Positions 13,969-19,584 of a stretch of 19,584 nucleotides of DNA are shown piece by piece. Below the pieces are notes generated by a model. The model was not told the DNA's origin. It saw nothing but the letters and a program-made list of their open reading frames with translations, and ran no database searches. Numbering within the stretch: position 1 is the first letter of the stretch; every line of letters starts with the position of its first letter. The position numbers and the translations under genes are program-made. The DNA comes from Clostridia bacterium BRH_c25 (GTDB lineage Bacteria > Bacillota_A > Clostridia > Lutisporales > Lutisporaceae): positions 1 to 19,584 of the forward strand of contig LOES01000246.1 in the NCBI GenBank assembly GCA_001515955.1, in the 5' to 3' direction.

Positions 13969-15183
13969 CTATTTCCCTAACATCGCCAGGAGTACACCTG
14001 CCGCAACTGCCGAGCCTATAACCCCTGCAACATTGGGTCCCATTGCATGCATCAAAAGATAGTTGTTCGGGTTCGCTTCCTGTCCGACCTTCTGCGATAC
14101 TCTTGCTGCCATCGGAACTGCTGATACACCTGCGGAGCCTATGAGAGGATTAACCTTCCCTCCCGACACCTTGCACATTATCTTACCAAATATGACTCCT
14201 GCAGCTGTTCCCACAGAGAATGCCGCAAGTCCAAGTGCAATTATCGCAAGTGTCTGTGGCTGTAGGAATACTTCTCCGTTTGCTGTTGCTCCTACTGCTA
14301 CTCCAAGGAATATTACAACTATATTCATAAGCTCGTTCTGAGCTGTTTTTGAAAGTCTGTTCAATACACTCTGCAGATCAACTGCTTCTCTCAGCAGGTT
14401 GCCGAACATAAGAAGCCCTATTAGTGCTGCAGCTGACGGAAGTATCATTGATACAACCAAAGTACACAGTATCGGGAATACTATCTTTTCAACCTTGGAT
14501 ACCGTTCTTAACTGTTCCATTACTATAGCTCTCTCTTTTGGCGTTGTAAGAGCTTTCATTATAGGTGGCTGAATAAGAGGTACCAATGCCATATACGAAT
14601 ATGCCGCTACGGCTATGGGCCCTAAAAGATGCGGAGCCAGTTTTGCCGTAAGATATATAGCTGTCGGTCCGTCAGCTCCACCTATTATTCCTATGGAGCC
14701 TGCTTCCTGAAGGGTAAAGGATAATCCCGGTACAAGGTTCAGAAGCATGGCGCCTATAAAGGTGGTGAATATTCCAAACTGTGCTGCTGCTCCTAGGAGT
14801 ATGCTCCTGGGGTTTGCTATCAGCGGACCGAAGTCGGTCATAGCTCCTACTCCAAAGAATATAAGCGGCGGATATATTCCCAGCTTTACACCCTGATAAA
14901 AATAGTGCAGAACGCCACCAGCCTGCTTCAACTTATGTACATGCTCTCCTGTTACAGGATCTGTGACAATTTCATAAATCGGACCTGCCATGAGCCCTGT
15001 CATCGGCAGATTCGCCAACAGCATACCAAAGGCTATGGGTACCAGGAGAAGCGGTTCAAAACCCTTCTTCAGCGCGAGATACATAAGTACGCATGATATT
15101 ACAATCATAGTTCCTTGCTGCCATGATATTGCCGTGAATCCCATACTGTAATAGAAATTCAATAATTCATCCCATAATGACAC
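13969..15183 (-). CDS. mmdB: Na+-translocating methylmalonyl-CoA decarboxylase, beta subunit
   Basis: Integral membrane subunit that decarboxylates carboxybiotin and pumps Na+ outwards. About 404 residues with some nine to eleven hydrophobic segments. The family signature [20 protein letters not shown] (about residues 165-184) contains the conserved Asp implicated in Na+ and proton handling. [20 protein letters not shown] and [20 protein letters not shown], followed by [19 protein letters not shown], are likewise diagnostic. The start is GTG 15183, with GGGGG 7 bases upstream; the frame is open to a TTG at 15201. It is last in the operon and is followed by a terminator. Related subunits OadB and GcdB cannot be excluded by this protein alone; the mutase context decides. 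Confidence 0.93.
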   Translation of the reverse strand: MSLWDELLNFYYSMGFTAISWQQGTMIVISCVLMYLALKKGFEPLLLVPIAFGMLLANLPMTGLMAGPIYEIVTDPVTGEHVHKLKQAGGVLHYFYQGVKLGIYPPLIFFGVGAMTDFGPLIANPRSILLGAAAQFGIFTTFIGAMLLNLVPGLSFTLQEAGSIGIIGGADGPTAIYLTAKLAPHLLGPIAVAAYSYMALVPLIQPPIMKALTTPKERAIVMEQLRTVSKVEKIVFPILCTLVVSMILPSAAALIGLLMFGNLLREAVDLQSVLNRLSKTAQNELMNIVVIFLGVAVGATANGEVFLQPQTLAIIALGLAAFSVGTAAGVIFGKIMCKVSGGKVNPLIGSAGVSAVPMAARVSQKVGQEANPNNYLLMHAMGPNVAGVIGSAVAAGVLLAMLGK

Positions 15184-15248
15184 ATGGATTCCCCCAATCA
15201 ATATTTAAACTTTAGCGGGGAATTCCATATTCCCCTGATTTCAATGCT

Positions 15249-15641
15249 TTACGCCAGTGCAAACAATACCTGTCCTGTGCTTACAGAATCTCCTTGACTT
15301 ACAGCTACTGATGCTACTGTGCCATCTCCACCTGCCATTATTTCATTTTCCATTTTCATTGCCTCAAGTATGCAAAGAACCTGTCCTTTTTTCACTGCAT
15401 CTCCTGCTTTTACACTGATGCTCAATATTGTACCGGGCATTGGTGCTGTTACTGTGCTTGCACCTGCCGGTACTGCTGCCGGTGCTGCTTTGGGTGCAGG
15501 AGCCGGAGCTGCTTTGGGTGCTGCCGGAGCTGCTGCTCTTGGTGCTGGTTGAGCTGCTGGGGCTGCAATTACACCATCTTTTATTTCTTCTACTTCAACC
15601 TCATAGCTTTTTCCATTGACGTTTATCATAAATTTTCTCAT
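15249..15641 (-). CDS. mmdC: Biotin carboxyl carrier subunit of the decarboxylase (gamma)
   Basis: Carries carboxybiotin from the alpha subunit in the cytoplasm to the beta subunit in the membrane. 130 residues in three parts: an N-terminal segment MRKFMINVNGKSYEVEVEEI, a flexible Ala/Pro-rich linker (about 26-60), and a biotinyl domain (about 62-130). The biotin-accepting lysine is K96 in the canonical EAMKMEN motif, with MPGTILSISVKAGD before it and GQVLFALA at the end. The ribosome site is GAGGAGG before ATG 15641. The GC-rich, repetitive linker is normal for this family. BirA, encoded downstream, would attach the biotin. Confidence 0.95.
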   Translation of the reverse strand: MRKFMINVNGKSYEVEVEEIKDGVIAAPAAQPAPRAAAPAAPKAAPAPAPKAAPAAVPAGASTVTAPMPGTILSISVKAGDAVKKGQVLCILEAMKMENEIMAGGDGTVASVAVSQGDSVSTGQVLFALA

Positions 15642-15665
15642 GAAATATTCCTCCTCAATAAATAT

Positions 15666-16037
15666 TTAGAACCTGTTGCCCATCTGTTCAGTCCTGCTGA
15701 CCTTGCCCCAAGCAGGAGTGTAATCATTAACCCGTCTGATGTTCCGAACCACTATATTGCTGTTTCCTCCCAGACAGGATATTACTGCAGCAGTTATTAC
15801 AGCTACCAGCTGATCATCGTCTGCTGCTTCTGCCACACTCACTTGGGGTACAGAAGTCTCAGCCGCTTTTGCTGCTGACACCTGAGTCACTGCCGTACTA
15901 TTTTTCTTCTCCTTATGAAACACCACTTCCATAGCTTTCAGAATGAACTGAAGCAGGATCAGTACTGAGAATACTATCCCCATTCCCATAAGAGTTACTA
16001 TCATGGCATATAAAAAGGTATCACCGAAATTAGTCAT
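15666..16037 (-). CDS. mmdD: OadG-type small membrane subunit of the decarboxylase (delta)
   Basis: 123 residues. One N-terminal transmembrane helix (about 8-34, FLYAMIVTLMGMGIVFSVLI) is followed by a charged stretch (EVVFHKEKKN), an Ala/Val-rich linker, and the C-terminal DDQLVAVITAAVISCLGG with IRRV, the usual OadG/MmdD tail. In related pumps this subunit anchors the alpha and biotin subunits to the beta subunit and aids assembly. ATG 16037 has GGGGTGA close upstream. It follows mmdA after a gap of 126 bases, the longest between mmd subunit genes here. Confidence 0.9.
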   Translation of the reverse strand: MTNFGDTFLYAMIVTLMGMGIVFSVLILLQFILKAMEVVFHKEKKNSTAVTQVSAAKAAETSVPQVSVAEAADDDQLVAVITAAVISCLGGNSNIVVRNIRRVNDYTPAWGKVSRTEQMGNRF

Positions 16038-16041
16038 TATT

Positions 16042-16077
16042 TCACCCCATCGCTCTTATTATAACGAGTAGGCGCAT
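16042..16077 (-). CDS. 11-codon mini-ORF before mmdD (possible translational coupler)
   Basis: ATG 16077 has AAGGTGG five bases upstream (16083-16089). The frame encodes MRLLVIIRAMG and its stop TGA overlaps the mmdD ribosome site, four bases before the mmdD start. The ATG lies in the stem and the ribosome site in the loop of a GGCGCAT/ATGCGCC inverted repeat (16071-16104). It could be chance; no family is recognised. Confidence 0.25.
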   Translation of the reverse strand: MRLLVIIRAMG

Positions 16078-16117
16078 ATATTCCACCTTAATTTGTCATG
16101 CGCCGTAAACGAGTTTC

Positions 16118-16165
16118 AATAAAGGCTTCCTTGGTCGTTAAAATTCTTCAATAGAAGCCTTTATT
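16118..16165 (-). promoter_or_regulatory. 12-bp inverted repeat between mmdA and mmdD
   Basis: AATAAAGGCTTC (16118-16129) and GAAGCCTTTATT (16154-16165) pair perfectly around 24 bases. It starts within the mmdA stop codon. With no T-run after it, it is more likely an mRNA stability or processing element that sets subunit ratios than a full terminator. Confidence 0.5.
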
Positions 16166-17711
16166 ATACCGGGAGATTGCCGTGTTTCTTCGCCGGCCTG
16201 TTCTCTCTCTTGCTTGCAAGCATTTCAAAGGCGCCAGCCAGTCTCTGCCTTGTTTCCGAAGGCTCTATGACAGCATCTACAAAGCCTCTGCTTGCTGCTA
16301 TGTATGGTGTAGCAAACTTTTCTCTGTACTCCTGTATCTTTTCTGTTCGGGCTTGTGCAGGATCTTCGGCACCTTCGATATCCTTCTTGAATATGATATT
16401 AGCTGCGCCTTCAGGCCCCATAACTGCAATTTCCGCCATTGGCCATGCATAAACCATATCAGCTCCCAGGTCCTTGCTGCACATTGCCAGATATGCTCCG
16501 CCGTATGCTTTTCTTACTACCATTGTAACCTTGGGCACTGTTGCCTCAGAGTATGCATAAAGCATCTTGGCTCCGTGTCTTATGATTCCGCCGTATTCCT
16601 GGTTTGTTCCCGGCAGGAAGCCCGGTACGTCAACAAGATTGAGTATGGGAATATTAAAGGCATCACAGGTTCTTATAAACCTTCCGGCTTTGTCTGAAGC
16701 GTTTATATCCAGGCATCCGGCCAGAACCTTAGGCTGGTTTGCTATTATTCCTATGCTTGCCCCGTTAATCCTGGCATATGCTGTGATTATGTTCTTTGCA
16801 TAATATGGCTGAACTTCCATAAAATCACCATTATCAACAATAGCACTTATTATGTCCTTCATATCATAAGGTTTGTTAGGGTTCTCCGGTACTATTGTAT
16901 TCAATGCCTCTTCTATTCTATTAAGATCATCACCGGTTTCAATAACAGGCGCAGTCTCCAGATTATTTGAGGGCAGGAAGCTTAGAAGTCTCTTTATCTC
17001 TTCAATGCAGGCCTTCTCATCAGGACTGATGAAATGGGCTACCCCGCTTATACTGTTATGAGTCATGGCGCCGCCAAGCTCCTCCGATGTAACCTCTTCT
17101 CCCGTAACCGTCTTTATAACCTGTGGGCCTGTTATGAACATCTGGCTGGTCTTATCCACCATGAATACAAAATCAGTGATTGCAGGAGAATAAACTGCTC
17201 CCCCTGCACATGGCCCCATAATTACGGATATCTGCGGAATAACTCCCGACGCTATTGTATTTCTGTAGAATATCTGACCATAGCCTGAAAGGGCATCAAC
17301 ACCCTCTTGTATTCTTGCTCCGCCGGAATCATTTATTCCAACTACAGGTGCTCCCATCTTCAGGGCTAAATCCAACACCTTGCATATCTTCTTGGCATGC
17401 ATTTCTCCAAGGGAACCGCCTACAACGGTAAAATCCTGGGCATAAGCATAGACCAATCTGCCCTCTACAGTCCCGTACCCTATGATTACACCTTCTGCAG
17501 GGGCTTCCATAGATTCCATTCCGAACTCTGTGCATCTGTGCTTCATAAATGCATCCAGTTCTACAAAGCTTCCCGGATCCATCAGCAGGTTGATTCTCTC
17601 TCTCGCTGTCATTTTCCCGGCTTTGTGCTGCTTGGCTATCCTTTCAGACCCGCCGCCTTCTTCAATCTTTTCCAACCTGGAGTGTAAATCGTTGATTTTA
17701 TCTACTGACAT
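16164..17711 (-). CDS. mmdA: Methylmalonyl-CoA decarboxylase alpha subunit (carboxyltransferase)
   Basis: Transfers the carboxyl group of (S)-methylmalonyl-CoA to biotin on MmdC, releasing propionyl-CoA. The 515 residues match the acyl-CoA carboxyltransferase family. [20 protein letters not shown] is the N-terminal signature. [20 protein letters not shown] and [20 protein letters not shown] form the N-terminal crotonase-like domain, and [20 protein letters not shown] with [20 protein letters not shown] the C-terminal one, each with oxyanion-hole glycines. ATG 17711 has GGAGGAGA upstream. It could be read as propionyl-CoA carboxylase beta, but the following mmdD, mmdC and mmdB genes and no biotin carboxylase gene indicate the Na+ pump. 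Confidence 0.93.
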   Translation of the reverse strand: MSVDKINDLHSRLEKIEEGGGSERIAKQHKAGKMTARERINLLMDPGSFVELDAFMKHRCTEFGMESMEAPAEGVIIGYGTVEGRLVYAYAQDFTVVGGSLGEMHAKKICKVLDLALKMGAPVVGINDSGGARIQEGVDALSGYGQIFYRNTIASGVIPQISVIMGPCAGGAVYSPAITDFVFMVDKTSQMFITGPQVIKTVTGEEVTSEELGGAMTHNSISGVAHFISPDEKACIEEIKRLLSFLPSNNLETAPVIETGDDLNRIEEALNTIVPENPNKPYDMKDIISAIVDNGDFMEVQPYYAKNIITAYARINGASIGIIANQPKVLAGCLDINASDKAGRFIRTCDAFNIPILNLVDVPGFLPGTNQEYGGIIRHGAKMLYAYSEATVPKVTMVVRKAYGGAYLAMCSKDLGADMVYAWPMAEIAVMGPEGAANIIFKKDIEGAEDPAQARTEKIQEYREKFATPYIAASRGFVDAVIEPSETRQRLAGAFEMLASKRENRPAKKHGNLPV

Positions 17712-17738
17712 AGAATCTCCTCCATTTTCATAAAGCTA

Positions 17739-18140
17739 TTACTTTCTTTCACAAAGTTCTATCAATACACCGTTAGTGCTTTTGGGATGAAGGAATGCTA
17801 TCCTGGCACCACCGGCTCCATACCTTGGTTTTTCATCAATAAGCCTCATACCTTTTGCTTTCATCTCTTCCAATGCTGCCTCTATATCATCCACTCTAAA
17901 GGCTATATGCTGAATTCCCTGGCCTTTGGCCTCTATAAACCTGGCAATGGGCCCCTCGGGAGAAGTTGATTCCAATAGCTCTATTTCAGTGTCCCCCACC
18001 GGCAGGAATGCAACTTTTACTTTTTGCTCCTCAACCACTTCAGTACCGTGAAGCTCCAGGCCCAGAACATCCTTGTACAACTTTACAGCTTCATCAAGAT
18101 TGCTTACCGCAATACCTATATGGTCTACTCTGTCCACCAT
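17739..18140 (-). CDS. mce: Methylmalonyl-CoA epimerase (EC 5.1.99.1)
   Basis: Interconverts (R)- and (S)-methylmalonyl-CoA, linking the mutase to the decarboxylase. A 133-residue protein of the vicinal-oxygen-chelate (glyoxalase) fold. Metal ligands are expected at the His of DHIGIAV near the start, the His of [13 protein letters not shown] in the middle, and the Glu of VLIELCE near the end. [20 protein letters not shown] is characteristic. I prefer ATG 18140, 7 bases after GGAGG, over ATG 18146, which is one base from it. It lies between meaB and mmdA in the operon. Confidence 0.95.
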   Translation of the reverse strand: MVDRVDHIGIAVSNLDEAVKLYKDVLGLELHGTEVVEEQKVKVAFLPVGDTEIELLESTSPEGPIARFIEAKGQGIQHIAFRVDDIEAALEEMKAKGMRLIDEKPRYGAGGARIAFLHPKSTNGVLIELCERK

Positions 18141-18212
18141 TTTCATACCTCCTTTTACTCAATATAATTCTACAGATTCTTCATATAAATGTCTATTGCA
18201 ATATCAACAAAC

Positions 18213-19157
18213 TTATTGGCGGTTTTTTGTAAACTCATCCATAAGCCTGTCTGCAGCCGAGTATGGATCCAATTGTTTGTCCATAACCTCTTGTGCAAGC
18301 TCATCAATAATATTGGTATCCTCACTCAAGCTATATACCGTTCTCATAACCGTGTCTTTGAAAATATCCATGATTTCAGTTCTTAGTCTTTTTATTTTCT
18401 TTTGTTCATAGCTTCCACTGTTATTCTGATATACCCAGTGATTTTCAATGAGTTCCAGAAGCTCTGCTATACCTGTATCATCCCTGGCAATTATGTTCCA
18501 TACCGGAGGTCTGTATTCTTCACTTCTATTGAAATCCAGCATGGCTTCTAGCTCAGCAGCAGTGCGTTCTGCACCATCTCTGTCGGATTTATTTACTGCA
18601 AAAATATCTCCTATCTCCATAATACCGGCCTTTATGGCCTGGATGTCATCCCCCAGCCCCGGCACCATCACCATCACCACAGTATCTGCAAGCTTCACGA
18701 TATCAATTTCCGACTGCCCTACACCCACTGTTTCAATAAAAATGTAATCCATTCCGAAAATATCCAAAACCTTAACAGCTCCATGAACTGCCTTTGACAA
18801 GCCCCCCAAGGCACCCCGGGTACCCATGCTTCTTATGAAAACCCCGGGATCACAGCTTAGATCTGTCATCCTGACCCGGTCTCCCAAGATTGCCCCGCCT
18901 GTAAATGGGCTTGTGGGGTCAACAGCTACTATCCCCACCTGTTTTCCAGCTTTCCGGAGCTGCTTTGCAAGCTTATCGGTTACAGTGCTCTTACCAGCTC
19001 CCGGTGGTCCGGTAATGCCTATTATTCTGGCATGGCCGGTCATGCTGTAACAGTCTTTGATTATTCGGACTGCCTCTGCCTCTCCATTCTCCATCATTGA
19101 TATCAGTCTTGCAGCAGCCCTCTTGTCCTTTTTCAGCAAGCCTGCCTTAATATCCAT
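18213..19157 (-). CDS. meaB: Methylmalonyl-CoA mutase-associated GTPase MeaB
   Basis: G-protein chaperone that loads and protects the B12 cofactor of methylmalonyl-CoA mutase. 314 residues with a P-loop GITGPPGAGKST (47-58), VAVDPTSPFTGGAILGDRVR, the switch segment FIETVGVGQSE, and the guanine-specificity motif NKSD. A C-terminal helical arm follows. The start ATG 19157 has AGGAG upstream and lies 12 bases after the B12-binding subunit gene. The 3' end is notable: a run of six A (minus strand, 18223-18228) precedes the stop, and one base fewer would extend the protein by about 15 residues. Confidence 0.95.
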   Translation of the reverse strand: MDIKAGLLKKDKRAAARLISMMENGEAEAVRIIKDCYSMTGHARIIGITGPPGAGKSTVTDKLAKQLRKAGKQVGIVAVDPTSPFTGGAILGDRVRMTDLSCDPGVFIRSMGTRGALGGLSKAVHGAVKVLDIFGMDYIFIETVGVGQSEIDIVKLADTVVMVMVPGLGDDIQAIKAGIMEIGDIFAVNKSDRDGAERTAAELEAMLDFNRSEEYRPPVWNIIARDDTGIAELLELIENHWVYQNNSGSYEQKKIKRLRTEIMDIFKDTVMRTVYSLSEDTNIIDELAQEVMDKQLDPYSAADRLMDEFTKNRQ

Positions 19158-19169
19158 ATCAAGCTCCTA

Positions 19170-19574
19170 TTATTTTCTCTTAATATTTTCTTTTATAAAT
19201 TCTATAGTATCAATTGTAGGAGTTCCCGGTGTAAATATCCCTGCAATACCTGCATCAATCAAGCCTGGTATATCATCCTCCGGGATAACTCCTCCACCCA
19301 CAACAAGTATGTCCTCAGCACCTTTTTCCTTGAGAAGATTGACAACCTTCGGGAAAAGATGGTTGTGCGCTCCTGACAATATACTCATAGCTACACAATC
19401 AGCATCCTCCTGTATAGCTGTTTCAACTATCTGCTCAGGGGTCTGTCTGAGACCGGTATATATAACCTCCATACCCGCATCCCTAAGTGCCCTTGCGACA
19501 ACCTTGGCACCCCTGTCATGACCGTCAAGTCCGGGTTTTGCAACTACCACTCTGATAGGCCTATCCAAATTCAT
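19170..19574 (-). CDS. Methylmalonyl-CoA mutase, B12-binding small subunit
   Basis: A stand-alone cobalamin-binding domain of about 134 residues. The base-off/His-on motif is D17-G-H19-D-R-G22 in [12 protein letters not shown], with H19 as the cobalt ligand. [15 protein letters not shown] and [20 protein letters not shown] complete the fold. It equals the C-terminal domain of one-chain mutases, so the catalytic barrel subunit must be separate, probably just beyond base 19584. The ribosome site GGGAGG is only 2 bases from ATG 19574 but 8 bases from the in-frame TTG 19568, which would give the more typical beginning [16 protein letters not shown] may be the real start. It could in principle serve a related acyl-CoA mutase such as isobutyryl-CoA mutase, but the epimerase and decarboxylase neighbours favour methylmalonyl-CoA. 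Confidence 0.92.
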   Translation of the reverse strand: MNLDRPIRVVVAKPGLDGHDRGAKVVARALRDAGMEVIYTGLRQTPEQIVETAIQEDADCVAMSILSGAHNHLFPKVVNLLKEKGAEDILVVGGGVIPEDDIPGLIDAGIAGIFTPGTPTIDTIEFIKENIKRK

Positions 19575-19584
19575 AACCTCCCAA

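Noticed and set aside
18221..18231. Programmed -1 frameshift at the A-AAA-AAC heptamer in meaB
   Set aside because: The heptamer is in the right phase, but the -1 frame gives only a short hydrophobic tail and no stimulatory structure is evident. The protein-like tail is in the other frame, so an indel is the better reading.
1..19584. CRISPR arrays, rRNA genes, complete insertion sequences or phage genes
   Set aside because: No regularly spaced direct repeats, no rRNA-like stretches, and no transposase, integrase or phage structural reading frames were found.

Overview
All recognisable genes in this window lie on the minus strand, so the natural reading direction is from base 19584 down to base 1. 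The composition is A+T-rich. Starts are preceded by strong GGAGG-type ribosome binding sites, and GTG or TTG starts are frequent. Many transcription units end in hairpin-plus-T-run terminators. Together with a sodium-pumping methylmalonyl-CoA decarboxylase and linked lysS, greA, coaX, birA and dusB, this points to an anaerobic low-G+C Gram-positive of the class Clostridia. The species cannot be named from the sequence alone.

Region A (19584-13920) is one metabolic operon. It carries the B12-binding subunit of methylmalonyl-CoA mutase, its GTPase chaperone MeaB, methylmalonyl-CoA epimerase, and then the four subunits of the Na+-translocating methylmalonyl-CoA decarboxylase in the order mmdA-mmdD-mmdC-mmdB, closed by a clear terminator. 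The large mutase subunit should lie just beyond base 19584. The products interconvert succinyl-CoA and methylmalonyl-CoA and decarboxylate the latter to propionyl-CoA, storing the energy as a Na+ gradient. Region B (13920-10829) holds birA (the ligase that would biotinylate MmdC), coaX (first step of CoA synthesis) and dusB. birA and coaX each have, just upstream, a copy of the same hairpin-containing repeat.

Region C (10740-8148) is a little-known module: a helix-turn-helix regulator, a 313-residue Rossmann-like protein and a 278-residue protein I do not recognise, with two adjacent 11-bp inverted repeats between the last two. Region D (8115-5770) is the greA-lysS operon, driven by a consensus promoter through a leader of about 300 nt that can fold in two mutually exclusive ways. 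Region E (5760-2231) is purine salvage: an NCS2 purine permease with a two-hairpin leader, then adenine deaminase preceded by a 21-codon small ORF, each gene with its own terminator.

Region F (2230-1) is different in character. It holds a decayed gene remnant, a frameshifted acetyltransferase and the first 256 codons of a serine beta-lactamase-like gene, separated by GC-rich structured blocks in an otherwise AT-rich background. It looks like an accessory, cassette-like segment. The strongest leads are the paired birA/coaX leaders, the GC-rich spacer blocks of region F, and the uncharacterised three-gene module of region C.
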